Below, piece by piece: positions 51,044 to 59,656 of a stretch of DNA of 64,000 nucleotides (the stretch's first letter is position 1; each line of letters begins with the position of its first letter). The stretch lies in the NCBI GenBank assembly GCA_023390775.1, contig JAEWCF010000062.1:44881-108880 (forward strand), in the 5' to 3' direction. Position numbers and translations under genes: made by a program. The notes beneath the pieces are model-generated. The model was not told the DNA's origin, searched no databases, and worked only from the letters and a program-made list of their open reading frames with translations. The DNA comes from Bacteroidota bacterium. Its GTDB lineage: Bacteria; Bacteroidota; Bacteroidia; Flavobacteriales; Flavobacteriaceae.

Positions 51044-51516
51044 CGGTTGAGCCACCAGATCGAACCGTTGAGTATCGTCGCGAAACTGACCCAAGCCAAA
51101 TACGGAATGAAAAGATAGCCTGCGGTTTTGTCGATCTTGCGAAACTGGTTCATCGTTTCGTAGATCATCAGCCAGAGAATTACGATCTCGATGAGCGCCA
51201 AAAGCGGGTTGCGGAGCCCGAAGAACAGGATCGACCACAAACCGTTGAGCGCGAGCTTGATCCCGAAAAATATCAATGCCCTTCTGACTAGCGGCCGGTT
51301 CTCCTCGATCTTGGACCAGACGATGCCCGCCGCGGTTCCCATCATGATGTAAAGGATGGTCCAGACTGGGCTGAACACCCACGACGGCGGGTTGAAAAAC
51401 GGTTTTTCGACATACCGGAACCACTCGTCAACGCCGGAGCGAGTCGCATATCCGGACAGGAACCCGACCGCAAGGCAGAGCGCGATCATGATGGCAATCT
51501 TGGTTGCTTTTCCCAT
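51040..51516 (-). CDS. tspO: TspO/MBR family membrane protein
   Basis: A 158-residue, five-helix membrane protein of the translocator/peripheral benzodiazepine receptor family, which binds porphyrins and related ligands. The W-rich KPFFNPPSWVFSPVWTILY segment (about residues 33-51), ALNGLWSILFFGLRNP and the C-terminal YLAWVSFATILNGSIWWLN are diagnostic. The start at 51516 is chosen over the longer frame. It is divergent from mvaD over a 67-bp gap; a near-consensus minus-strand box (TATATTTA, 51528-51535) lies 11 bases from its ATG. Confidence 0.93.
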   Translation of the reverse strand: MGKATKIAIMIALCLAVGFLSGYATRSGVDEWFRYVEKPFFNPPSWVFSPVWTILYIMMGTAAGIVWSKIEENRPLVRRALIFFGIKLALNGLWSILFFGLRNPLLALIEIVILWLMIYETMNQFRKIDKTAGYLFIPYLAWVSFATILNGSIWWLNR

Positions 51517-51563
51517 GATTTTTTTATTAAATATAATCAATCCCATCCAATCGCGGCACATCG

Positions 51564-51571
51564 TATATTTG
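51564..51571 (+). promoter_or_regulatory. -7 promoter box of mvaD
   Basis: TATATTTG is an exact TAnnTTTG match, 12 bases before the mvaD ATG. A leader of only a few bases would result. No clear -33 element. Confidence 0.6.
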
Positions 51572-51583
51572 CGAAAAGATTTT

Positions 51584-52672
51584 ATGGATCAAGCCGATTT
51601 CGTTCCGAAGCCTTACGCCGATACTGTCAATTCCGGCCAAACCGGATGGAGCGCCCCCAGTAATATCGCGCTGGTCAAATATTGGGGCAAGCGGGAGAAC
51701 CAGCTGCCGGCGAACCCGTCGCTGAGTTTTACTTTGAACGAGTGCACCACAAATACGCACGTCGGCTTTGAGAAAAAGGCTTCCGCCGATATTTCATTCG
51801 ACATTTTATTGGACGGCACGCCCCGCCCCGACTTCGCGCCCAAGATCCACAAGTTCTTCGATCGCACGAAAGCATACCTTCCCTTTATTACCGATTACCA
51901 TTTCACGATCGATACGCACAACACGTTTCCGCATTCGTCCGGGATCGCGTCGTCGGCATCAGGAATGGCCGCGCTGGCGCTGAACATGATGTCGATCGAG
52001 AGAATGCTTCAACCGGAAATGGCACAGGATCATTTCCTGCAAAAAGCCTCGTTTTTGGCCAGGCTTGGGTCCGGAAGTGCGTGCCGAAGCATCACCGGCA
52101 GCGCCGTCGCCTGGGGAAAACACGAGGAAATACCCGGCAGCAACGACTTAACTGGCGTGGACTGCTCATCGTTTTTACACGAAAATTTCCAGGACTACAA
52201 AGATGCGATACTGCTTGTGGACAGAGGCGAGAAGCAGGTGTCGAGTACCGTGGGGCACGATTTGATGCACGGACATCCGTTTGCCTCGGAGCGATTCGCG
52301 CAAGCGCACCAAAACATCACCCAACTCAAGCAGGCGCTAATGGCCGGCGACCTGGAAAACTTTATCCGCATCACCGAAAGCGAAGCCCTGACCCTGCACG
52401 CGATGATGATGACTTCCAACCCGTATTTCATCCTCATGAAGCCCAATACCCTCGAGATCATCAACAAGATTTGGAGCTTCCGAAAGGCATCCAATATTCC
52501 GGTCTGTTTCACGTTAGATGCCGGAGCAAACGTCCATATGCTGTACCCGGCGGCGGACGATGTTAAAATACAGGAATTTATTAAGAATGAATTAGTTGGA
52601 CATTGCCAAAATGGTCAGTACATTTGTGATGAACTTGGCCATGGGGCCAAGCAATTAGTGGCTGGTGGTTAG
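51584..52672 (+). CDS. mvaD: Diphosphomevalonate decarboxylase
   Basis: ATP-dependent decarboxylation of mevalonate diphosphate to isopentenyl diphosphate. It has 362 residues. Motifs are SAPSNIALVKYWGKRENQLP (about residues 24-43), the ATP loop SSGIASSASGMAAL and GSGSACRSITGS. The ATG at 51584 fits both the family N-terminus and the -7 box just before it; a long upstream frame to 51356 is spurious. The last codons and the TAG stop fall within a TTAGTGGCTGGTGG-type repeat, so the C-terminal LVAGG is repeat-derived. Confidence 0.94.
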   Translation: MDQADFVPKPYADTVNSGQTGWSAPSNIALVKYWGKRENQLPANPSLSFTLNECTTNTHVGFEKKASADISFDILLDGTPRPDFAPKIHKFFDRTKAYLPFITDYHFTIDTHNTFPHSSGIASSASGMAALALNMMSIERMLQPEMAQDHFLQKASFLARLGSGSACRSITGSAVAWGKHEEIPGSNDLTGVDCSSFLHENFQDYKDAILLVDRGEKQVSSTVGHDLMHGHPFASERFAQAHQNITQLKQALMAGDLENFIRITESEALTLHAMMMTSNPYFILMKPNTLEIINKIWSFRKASNIPVCFTLDAGANVHMLYPAADDVKIQEFIKNELVGHCQNGQYICDELGHGAKQLVAGG

Positions 52673-52686
52673 TGGCTTGTAGCTCG
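52655..52686 (+). repeat. TTAGTGGCT-type repeat overlapping mvaD stop
   Basis: Starts TTAGTGGCTGGTGG and contains TAGTGGCT twice. A 27-of-32 match in inverted orientation is at 54726-54757, so the two bracket the mevalonate kinase and UbiA genes. Confidence 0.7.
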
Positions 52687-52731
52687 AAGTGAAATTGAAA
52701 CAAAATTGCGCAACGATAGACTGATCACCCG

Positions 52732-52762
52732 TTCGACATTGGACATTCGACATTTGACAAAC
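52732..52762 (+). repeat. GACATT-type short tandem words
   Basis: TTCGACATT, GGACATT, TTCGACATT and TTGACA follow each other directly before the mevalonate kinase gene. A related stretch is at 39535-39561. Confidence 0.6.
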
Positions 52763-52764
52763 TT

Positions 52765-53694
52765 ATGAAGGGACCACTATTCTACTCCAAAATCCTCCTC
52801 TTCGGGGAGTACGGCATCATCAAGGATTCCAAAGGCCTTTCCATTCCGTACAACTTCTACAAGGGAGCGCTCAAGGTTGACGAAGATCCGTCGCCGCAGG
52901 CCGTCAAATCCAACCAGTCGCTGGGCAGGTTTGCCGAGTATTTGCGAACTTTGGATCCGGAACTTGTGAAATTTGACTGCGACAGGCTCCAGGCCGACAT
53001 CGACGCCGGGATGTATTTCGATTCGAGCATTCCGCAGGGTTACGGCGTTGGCTCGAGCGGAGCGCTGGTGGCCGCCATTTATGACAAATACGCCTTCGAC
53101 AAGATCACCGTTCTGGAAAACCTGACCCGTGAGAAGTTGCTGACGCTGAAAAATATTTTCGGGGCGATGGAAAGTTTCTTCCACGGCAAGAGCTCGGGCC
53201 TCGACCCGCTCAACAGCTACCTCAGCATCCCGATCCTGATCAATTCAAAGGACAACATCGAACCTGCAGGCATCCCGTCACAGGCCACCAACGGCAAGGG
53301 CGCGGTGTTTTTGCTCGATTCCGGAATTGTCGGCGAGACGGCGCCCATGGTCAACATCTTCATGGAAAACCTAAAGGACCAGGGTTTCCGCGCAATGCTC
53401 AAGAACGAATTCGTCAAATATACCGATGCGTGCGTCGAGAACTTCCTCGGCGGCGACATCAAATCGCTGTTCTCCAACACCAAGCAGCTCTCCAAGGTCG
53501 TGCTCAACCATTTCAAGCCGATGATCCCCGAACAATTCCACGGCGTCTGGCAAAAGGGCATCGAAACCAATGACTATTACCTCAAACTTTGCGGCTCCGG
53601 CGGCGGCGGGTATATTTTGGGATTTACCGAAGACCTCGACAAGGCAAAAGAAGCCCTCAAGGACTACAAGCTCGAAGTCGTTTACCAGTTTTAG
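52765..53694 (+). CDS. Mevalonate kinase (GHMP family)
   Basis: A 309-residue GHMP kinase with SKILLFGEYGIIKDSKG at the N-terminus (about residues 8-24), the ATP loop PQGYGVGSSGALVAAIYD (about 91-108), GKSSGLDPLNSYL and the C-terminal KLCGSGGGGYILGF. Bacteroidetes proteins of this type are taken to phosphorylate mevalonate. Placed between mvaD and a prenyltransferase, it fits isoprenoid precursor supply. Which of this and the GYDIA kinase makes mevalonate 5-phosphate is not proven by sequence. Confidence 0.88.
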   Translation: MKGPLFYSKILLFGEYGIIKDSKGLSIPYNFYKGALKVDEDPSPQAVKSNQSLGRFAEYLRTLDPELVKFDCDRLQADIDAGMYFDSSIPQGYGVGSSGALVAAIYDKYAFDKITVLENLTREKLLTLKNIFGAMESFFHGKSSGLDPLNSYLSIPILINSKDNIEPAGIPSQATNGKGAVFLLDSGIVGETAPMVNIFMENLKDQGFRAMLKNEFVKYTDACVENFLGGDIKSLFSNTKQLSKVVLNHFKPMIPEQFHGVWQKGIETNDYYLKLCGSGGGGYILGFTEDLDKAKEALKDYKLEVVYQF

Positions 53695-53703
53695 GCACAG
53701 CCG

Positions 53704-54663
53704 ATGCTGAGCAGGAAAAACAAGCTCACCGCGATGAAGGTGATCGCGATGTTCTCGGTTGTCCGCGGCTATAATATTCCCGTAATTGCCCTGGCGCAAT
53801 ACCTCGCGGCCATTTTTATACTGGCGCCCAAGAACATTCCGTCGCTGGACATCCTGCTCGATCCAAACCTTTTCGTCCTCGTTTTGGCCTCCAGCCTTTC
53901 GATCGCCTCGGGGTACATCATCAACAACTTTTACGATTCCGACAAGGACCTCATCAACCGGCCCAACAAAACCATGCTGGACAGGCTCGTCAGCCAAAAA
54001 ACCAAGCTGTACGTTTATTTTGGGCTCAACTTTTTCGTGGTCGCGCTGGCCCTGTTGGTCTCATGGCGCGTCGCGGCGTTCTATTCGGCCTACATTTTCC
54101 TGATCTGGTTCTACTCGCACAAACTCAAAAAATACCCCATCATCGGGAACGTGACGGCCGCCGTCCTGGCTATTTTCCCTTTTTTCGGGATCCTGCTCTA
54201 TTACGCCAAGCTCGACCGTTTCCAGAGTTATGAACCCGAACAGCTTGCCATCGTATTCGCGCACGCCTCCTTTCTGTTCCTGCTTTTGCTCGTCCGCGAA
54301 ATGGTCAAGGATTTGGAGAACCTCGCCGGCGACTTCGTCTCCAATTACAAGACGGTACCCGTTGCCTATGGCGAACAAACTTCGAAGAAAATCATCACAT
54401 TGCTCGCGATCCTCACCCTTTTCCCCGTGTACGTCCTGGTGGAACGCGCCGATGTCGGCTACATGGACATCTATTTTTACATCTGCCTGGCGGTGCTGCT
54501 CTTCCTGGTGGTCCGGCTGTGGAAAAGCGAGAAAAAACCGCAATACCTCATCCTCCACAACGCGCTTAAAATATTGATCGTCGCGGGCGTTTTTTCCATC
54601 GTGCTTGTCGAGCCGCGCGTACTGGTTCACGGACGCGACATGCTGCGTTGGATGACCTTCTAG
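53704..54663 (+). CDS. UbiA-family prenyltransferase, probable geranylgeranylglycerol-phosphate transferase
   Basis: A 319-residue integral membrane prenyltransferase with about eight helices. Two Asp-rich motifs are present: NNFYDSDKDLINRP (about residues 74-87) and DLENLAGD (about 203-210). The pattern resembles the archaeal and flavobacterial enzymes that attach geranylgeranyl groups to geranylgeranylglyceryl phosphate; a menaquinone or heme prenyltransferase would normally have different flanking residues. It starts 9 bp after mevalonate kinase, so both are probably cotranscribed. Substrate is inferred. Confidence 0.82.
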   Translation: MLSRKNKLTAMKVIAMFSVVRGYNIPVIALAQYLAAIFILAPKNIPSLDILLDPNLFVLVLASSLSIASGYIINNFYDSDKDLINRPNKTMLDRLVSQKTKLYVYFGLNFFVVALALLVSWRVAAFYSAYIFLIWFYSHKLKKYPIIGNVTAAVLAIFPFFGILLYYAKLDRFQSYEPEQLAIVFAHASFLFLLLLVREMVKDLENLAGDFVSNYKTVPVAYGEQTSKKIITLLAILTLFPVYVLVERADVGYMDIYFYICLAVLLFLVVRLWKSEKKPQYLILHNALKILIVAGVFSIVLVEPRVLVHGRDMLRWMTF

Positions 54664-54664
54664 T

Positions 54665-54702
54665 TGTGGGTTTTGGGTTTTGCGTTCTGGGTTCTGGGTT
54701 GC
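54665..54702 (+). repeat. GGGTTNTG-type low-complexity repeat
   Basis: GTGGGTTTTGGGTTTTGCG followed by TTCTGGGTTCTGGGTTGC: iterations of a GGGTT(C/T)TG word directly after the UbiA stop. Confidence 0.65.
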
Positions 54703-54725
54703 AAACTTTAACCCTTATCCTTTTC

Positions 54726-54757
54726 CAAGCCACTAGCCACTATTCACCAGCCACTAA
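54726..54757 (-). repeat. Inverted copy of the TTAGTGGCT-type repeat
   Basis: Read on the minus strand it starts TTAGTGGCTGGTG and matches 27 of 32 bases of 52655-52686. Confidence 0.7.
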
Positions 54758-54760
54758 TAA

Positions 54761-54837
54761 GGGCAGGCATTTCCGGCTTTCGGCTATATCTTTGCTACGC
54801 AAAGGATGCCGCCTCAATCCGGGCTGCGCTCCCTGCT
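54761..54837 (+). repeat. Hairpin-type intergenic repeat, copy C
   Basis: Fourth member of the family at 15518, 27394 and 44176. The core is a short hairpin CTTTGC-TAC-GCAAAG (54790-54804) flanked by CGGCTATAT on the left and GATGCCGCC and ATCCGGGCTG on the right. It lies 97 bases after the UbiA stop. Confidence 0.68.
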
Positions 54838-54844
54838 AATTATT

Positions 54845-54852
54845 TATCTTTG
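54845..54852 (+). promoter_or_regulatory. -7 promoter box of the RluB-like gene
   Basis: TATCTTTG is an exact TAnnTTTG match 12 bases before the ATG at 54865. The 17 bases from 54845 are identical to those from 14190 upstream of HMG-CoA reductase. Confidence 0.65.
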
Positions 54853-54864
54853 CCAAAAAAAGTC

Positions 54865-55731
54865 ATGAACCAGCCCAATAGAAACCGGAAAAGCGCACCA
54901 AAGCCAAAACCGGGCGGCAAGAACCCGTCGTCCAAGTCGCGCCCTCCAATGGAAAAACGCGCGGCCAAACCAAAAGCCGATGCCAGGCCCAAAGCGCCAA
55001 AACCGGCCAAGAAAGCCAATCCGGATGAAATCAGGCTCAACAAATACATCGCGAATTCGGGCGTTTGCTCGCGCCGCGATGCCGATATCTATATCCAGAG
55101 CGGAAGCGTCCGCGTGAACGGCGTGGCCGTGACCGAGATGGGCTACCAGGTCAAACCGGGCGACGTCGTGACCTTTGACGGCACCAACATCGTCCCCGAG
55201 AAAAAAGAATATTTCCTGCTCAACAAACCCAAGAACTTTACCACCGCCGGCGAGGACGAGCCCGGAATGCGCAACGTCGCCGAACTTATGCGCGGGGCCT
55301 CGAAGGCCAAACTGCAACCCGTCGGGAGGATGGACAAGAATACCACCGGGCTGCTGTTGTTCACGAACGATACCGACATGATCCGCAAGTTCAGCCTGCC
55401 TGGCCAGCGGTCTGCGAAGATCTACCAGGTGACGCTGGACAAAAACCTCAAATTCGAAGATCTAGAGAAGATTTCAGGAGGCGTGACGCTTGACGGGCAC
55501 AAACTTTTCGTCGACGAGATTTCATACGTTGAGGATCAGCCCAAGACCGAAATCGGGTTGCGGCTCCGGACCGCGAATGTCAAGGTCGTGCGATCCATTT
55601 TTGAGCAATTTGGCTATAATGTGCTCAAGGTGGACCGCGTCGCCTTCGCAGGCCTGACCAAGAAGAACCTGCCTCGCGGCAACTGGCGTGCGCTCACTGA
55701 CCAGGAAATCATCAACCTCAAAAATCTCTAA
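54865..55731 (+). CDS. RluB/RsuA-family pseudouridine synthase
   Basis: A 288-residue rRNA pseudouridine synthase. A highly basic, Pro/Lys-rich N-terminal extension (about residues 1-53) precedes an S4 RNA-binding domain (IRLNKYIANSGVCSRRDAD) and the catalytic domain with Asp in GRMDKNTTGLLLFTND. Family members modify 23S rRNA near position 2605. The ATG at 54865 is used; a TTG start at 54850 would overlap the promoter box. The basic tail is common in Bacteroidetes versions. Confidence 0.92.
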   Translation: MNQPNRNRKSAPKPKPGGKNPSSKSRPPMEKRAAKPKADARPKAPKPAKKANPDEIRLNKYIANSGVCSRRDADIYIQSGSVRVNGVAVTEMGYQVKPGDVVTFDGTNIVPEKKEYFLLNKPKNFTTAGEDEPGMRNVAELMRGASKAKLQPVGRMDKNTTGLLLFTNDTDMIRKFSLPGQRSAKIYQVTLDKNLKFEDLEKISGGVTLDGHKLFVDEISYVEDQPKTEIGLRLRTANVKVVRSIFEQFGYNVLKVDRVAFAGLTKKNLPRGNWRALTDQEIINLKNL

Positions 55732-55752
55732 TCTTTCGTTATTTTTAATCCT

Positions 55753-57510
55753 ATGCGCCTGATTCTGTTCAGCCTGATACTTATGGCCGTTTCCTGCAAA
55801 AAATCCGAAAGTTCCGCCCCATCGTTTGATGCGCTTTGCAAACAATATTTTGACGACAAGAACGCGCTCAATCCGCTCGAGGCCACGCTTTACGGCCAGG
55901 CGGAATACAACGACAGGCTGGAACTCGACATGACCGACGCTTATCGGGAAAAGCAATCGGCGTTCTACAAAAAATATGAGGAGGCAATCGCCGCTGTGGA
56001 CACGGCCTCGCTCGACGACGAACAAAAACTCAGTCTCGGCATCATGCAATGGGAGGTTGAGATTGGCCGCGAGATGCTTCGCCATCGGGACAACCTGATG
56101 CCCATCAACCAATTTGAAGGCGTCCACCTCACCATGGGCATGTTGGCAAGCGGCGAAAGCGCACAACCCTTCAAGACCGAGAAGGATTATGACAATTTCC
56201 TCAAAAGGATGGAGAAATTCGCGGTCTGGATCGATTCGGCGGAAGTTTACATGCGCAAGGGAATGGCCAGCGGCATGGTACTGCCAAAGGCGCTGGCAAT
56301 CCGGGTGGCGCCGCAATTCCGCGACATGGCCAGTCCGAAACCGGATCAAAACCTGTTCTATTCGGCGGTGAAGAAGATTCCGGTCAACATTCCCGCATCG
56401 GCGAAAGCCAGGATCGAAAAGGCTTACGAAGAAACCATAACCCAACGGCTAGTCCCGCGTTGCAACCGCATGGCCGATTTTATCGAGCAGGAATATCTTC
56501 TCGCATGCCGCGAAACAAGCGGGATTGGGAGCTTGAAAGGCGGCGATGCGCTCTACCGCACGCTTGTAAAGCAATGGACCACAACGAATCTCACTCCCGA
56601 AAAAATCCATGAACTGGGCCTTCAGGAGGTCGCAAGGTTGCGGGCAGAGATGGAAAAGGTCAAAAAGCAGGTGGGTTTTAAAGGGACCATCAAGGAATTT
56701 TTTGACCATGTCAGGACCCGGAAAGAGTTGATGCCCTTTACCAAGCCCGAACAGGTCATCGAAAATTTTGAAAGCATCCACTCGCGGATAAAACCCAATG
56801 TGGACAAACTGTTTTCACTGCAACCCAAGACGCCGTTCGAGGTCCGCCGTACCGAGGCTTTCCGCGAGAAGACCGCCAGCGCCGAATACATGCAGGGCTC
56901 TCCCGACGGCACTCGGCCGGGGATTTTTTACGTACCCATTCCGGATGTGACGAAATACAATTATTACGCAGACGAAGACCTGTTTTTGCACGAGGCGATT
57001 CCGGGCCATCACTTCCAGGTTTCACTTCAGCAGGAGAACGCAAAGCTTCCCGACTTCAGGAAATTCAATTGGTTCGGGGCCTACGGGGAAGGATGGGCGC
57101 TTTATACCGAAAGCCTCGGCCGCGAATTGGGCCTCTACGAAGATCCTTATCAATATTTTGGCATGCTGGGGAGCGAAATGCACCGTGCCATAAGGTTGGT
57201 CGTCGATACGGGAATCCATGCCAAAGGCTGGACCCGTGAACAGGCCATACAGTATTCGCTTGACAACGAAGCGGAGAGCGAAGCCTCGATCATCGCCGAA
57301 ATCGAACGGTACATGGCCATTCCGGGCCAGGCCCTTTCCTACAAGATCGGCCAACTCAAAATCATCGAACTGCGGAAACGCGCCGAGTCAGGCCTCGGGA
57401 AAAAATTTGACATCAAGGCTTTCCATGCCAATGTGTTGGAGAGCGGCGTATTGCCTTTGGAACTGCTGGAGCGCAAGGTCGATCGCTGGATCGCCTCGCA
57501 CACAAAATAA
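55753..57510 (+). CDS. DUF885 peptidase-like lipoprotein
   Basis: A 585-residue lipoprotein (lipobox Cys15, LMAVSC) with a DUF885 domain. The metal-binding signature LHEAIPGHHFQ lies near residue 415, and GEGWALYTESLGRELGLYEDP and the SEMHRAIRLVVDTGIH segment follow. The family has a thermolysin-like helical fold and is thought to be peptidase-like, but substrates are unclear. It starts 21 bp after the RluB-like gene and could be cotranscribed. Confidence 0.9.
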   Translation: MRLILFSLILMAVSCKKSESSAPSFDALCKQYFDDKNALNPLEATLYGQAEYNDRLELDMTDAYREKQSAFYKKYEEAIAAVDTASLDDEQKLSLGIMQWEVEIGREMLRHRDNLMPINQFEGVHLTMGMLASGESAQPFKTEKDYDNFLKRMEKFAVWIDSAEVYMRKGMASGMVLPKALAIRVAPQFRDMASPKPDQNLFYSAVKKIPVNIPASAKARIEKAYEETITQRLVPRCNRMADFIEQEYLLACRETSGIGSLKGGDALYRTLVKQWTTTNLTPEKIHELGLQEVARLRAEMEKVKKQVGFKGTIKEFFDHVRTRKELMPFTKPEQVIENFESIHSRIKPNVDKLFSLQPKTPFEVRRTEAFREKTASAEYMQGSPDGTRPGIFYVPIPDVTKYNYYADEDLFLHEAIPGHHFQVSLQQENAKLPDFRKFNWFGAYGEGWALYTESLGRELGLYEDPYQYFGMLGSEMHRAIRLVVDTGIHAKGWTREQAIQYSLDNEAESEASIIAEIERYMAIPGQALSYKIGQLKIIELRKRAESGLGKKFDIKAFHANVLESGVLPLELLERKVDRWIASHTK

Positions 57511-57661
57511 TTTTTAGGAGTGTTTAAGGATTGGCTGGAACTATTTTGCCGATTCTTTCGTTAGGATTGCTCGGAAACGAAGTATGGCGGGAATTTTTTG
57601 AGTTACCCGTATCGAATTTTCCCTTAAATTAGGGGAAATAAGCGACGTCCGAAAATTTATA

Positions 57662-59656
57662 ATGAAAAAATCCAAATCCACACAATTTCACGCCAATCAG
57701 CCCATTTCCCAAAATCAGCTTAAACAAAACCTCGACTCTTTCAATCTCCTTTGCAGGAAGATGTTGGACGAAGTGGAAGATTACGCCATCCTGTTCCTCG
57801 ACCGGAGCGGAAACGTACTGAATTGGAATAAGGGAGCGCAAGCCATTAAAGGTTATCAGGAAAGCGATATAGTGGGGCAGCACTTCAGCCTCTTTTACCC
57901 TCCCGACGACCGCAATGCCGGTTTGCCCGACGTACTCCTGAACGAAGCTGTCAAAAACAACCGGGCGACCCATGAAGGATGGCGCCTCAAAAAGGACGGA
58001 ACCCGATTTTGGGGATCGGTGGTGATTACGGCGCTTCGGGACGACAACGGTGAGGTGATCGGCTTTTCAAAATTGACACGGGACCTCACGGCCAAACGTT
58101 CTGCCGACGAAGCCCTTCAAAAACAAACTGCCGAGCTCGCACATAGAAACGAAGAACTTCGGAAAAGCGAAGAGCGTTACCACAGGATGATCGCCGAAGT
58201 GGAGGATTATGCAATCATATTGCTCGGCCTTGACGGAACCGTCATGAATTGGAACAGGGGCGCCGAAAAGATAAAAGGCTACACCGCACAAGAGGCCATC
58301 GGCCAAAATTTTTCGATCTTTTACCGCCAGGAGGACCTTCAATCGGGCTTGCCCCAAAGGCTGATCGAGACCGCCACGCGCGAGAACAAGGCCTCACACG
58401 AAGGTTGGCGCATCAGGCGGGACGGTTCGCTGTTTTGGGCATCGGTGGTCATTACCGCCCTGCACGATCACGAGGGCAATGTTTTCGGCTTCTCGAAAGT
58501 AACCCGGGACCTCACCGAACGGAAGTTGGCGGAAGAACGACAGCAGCTTTTTTCGGAGGAGCTCATGGCCAAGAGTGAACTACTTCGGCTCAGTGAACAG
58601 CAATACCACCGCATGATTGCGGAGGTCGAGGAATATTCCATCATCCTGTTGGGGCTTGAAGGCACCATCATGAACTGGAACAAGGGCGCCGAAAAGATCA
58701 AGGGCTATAAGGAGACAGAGGCGCTGGGTCAAAATTTCGCGATCTTCTATACACCGGAGGACCGCCGCGATAACCTGCCCGACAGGCTACTGGCGGAGGC
58801 ACGCGAGCAGGGAAAAGCAATCCACGAAGGATGGCGCATCAGGAAGGACGGCACCCGTTTTTGGGGAAGCACGGTGATCACGGCGCTGCACAGCGAGGAA
58901 AATAAGGTGATCGGATTTTCTAAAGTGACCAAAGACCTCTCGGAACGCAAAGCCTACGAGGACCGAATCAGCCGCCAAAACAAACAGCTCGAGGAGTATG
59001 CGTACGTGGCTTCACACGACCTGCAGGAACCGCTGCGGAAAATTCAGATTTTTTCCGAACTGCTGCAGGAAAACCTTGACAACAGGGAACTCGCGCTGAA
59101 GAACCTGTCCAAGATTACCGCTTCGGCAGCCAGAATGGGCAGCCTGATTCGCGATGTCCTGGCCTATGCGCAGGTGGGGGATTCGAAGGAATTGTTCAGG
59201 GATGTCGACCTTAACGTGATACTGGCCAACATCGAAAATGATTTCGAACTGACCCTGCGCGAGAAAAATGCCAAAATCATTTACAAGGACCTGCCCGTCA
59301 TTTATGCGTTGCCCATCCAGATCCAGCAACTATTTTCAAACCTGATCAGCAACTCGTTAAAATTCAACGACTCCGAACCTGTGGTGGAGATCAAATACGA
59401 GGGGAAAAATACCGCGGCACCCGGTTTCCACCGGATTTCGCTCACCGACAATGGCATCGGGATGAGCCCAGAATTTGCCGGAAAAGCTTTTCACATGTTT
59501 TCGCGGATGGACAAAAACCTTCCGGGAACGGGGATCGGGCTGGCGCTCTGCAAAAAGATCGTGGAAACGCACGAGGGGAACCTGACGGTCGAACCCCGAA
59601 ACGAAGGCGGATCCCGGTTTTCAATCGATCTGCCCGAACGGTTGATTGTCAACTAA
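57662..59656 (+). CDS. Triple-PAS soluble histidine kinase
   Basis: A 664-residue sensor kinase with no membrane segment. Three very similar PAS plus PAC units begin near residues 34, 175 and 317; each holds a VE(D/E)Y(A/S)I start, a NWN(K/R)GA..IKGY core, and an EGWR(L/I)(K/R)(K/R)DG(T/S)xFW end. A HisKA domain has His452 in ASHDLQEPLRK, and the HATPase has NLISNSLKFN, DNGIGM and GTGIGLALCKK. PAS units of this kind may sense redox, light or small ligands. No response regulator gene is adjacent. Confidence 0.93.
   Translation: MKKSKSTQFHANQPISQNQLKQNLDSFNLLCRKMLDEVEDYAILFLDRSGNVLNWNKGAQAIKGYQESDIVGQHFSLFYPPDDRNAGLPDVLLNEAVKNNRATHEGWRLKKDGTRFWGSVVITALRDDNGEVIGFSKLTRDLTAKRSADEALQKQTAELAHRNEELRKSEERYHRMIAEVEDYAIILLGLDGTVMNWNRGAEKIKGYTAQEAIGQNFSIFYRQEDLQSGLPQRLIETATRENKASHEGWRIRRDGSLFWASVVITALHDHEGNVFGFSKVTRDLTERKLAEERQQLFSEELMAKSELLRLSEQQYHRMIAEVEEYSIILLGLEGTIMNWNKGAEKIKGYKETEALGQNFAIFYTPEDRRDNLPDRLLAEAREQGKAIHEGWRIRKDGTRFWGSTVITALHSEENKVIGFSKVTKDLSERKAYEDRISRQNKQLEEYAYVASHDLQEPLRKIQIFSELLQENLDNRELALKNLSKITASAARMGSLIRDVLAYAQVGDSKELFRDVDLNVILANIENDFELTLREKNAKIIYKDLPVIYALPIQIQQLFSNLISNSLKFNDSEPVVEIKYEGKNTAAPGFHRISLTDNGIGMSPEFAGKAFHMFSRMDKNLPGTGIGLALCKKIVETHEGNLTVEPRNEGGSRFSIDLPERLIVN

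Noticed and set aside
51356..51583. N-terminal extension of diphosphomevalonate decarboxylase
   Set aside because: It is antisense to tspO and precedes the exact -7 box at 51564; the family start is at 51584.
54850..54864. TTG start for the RluB-like protein
   Set aside because: The codon overlaps the -7 promoter box, and an ATG with a plausible N-terminus follows at 54865.
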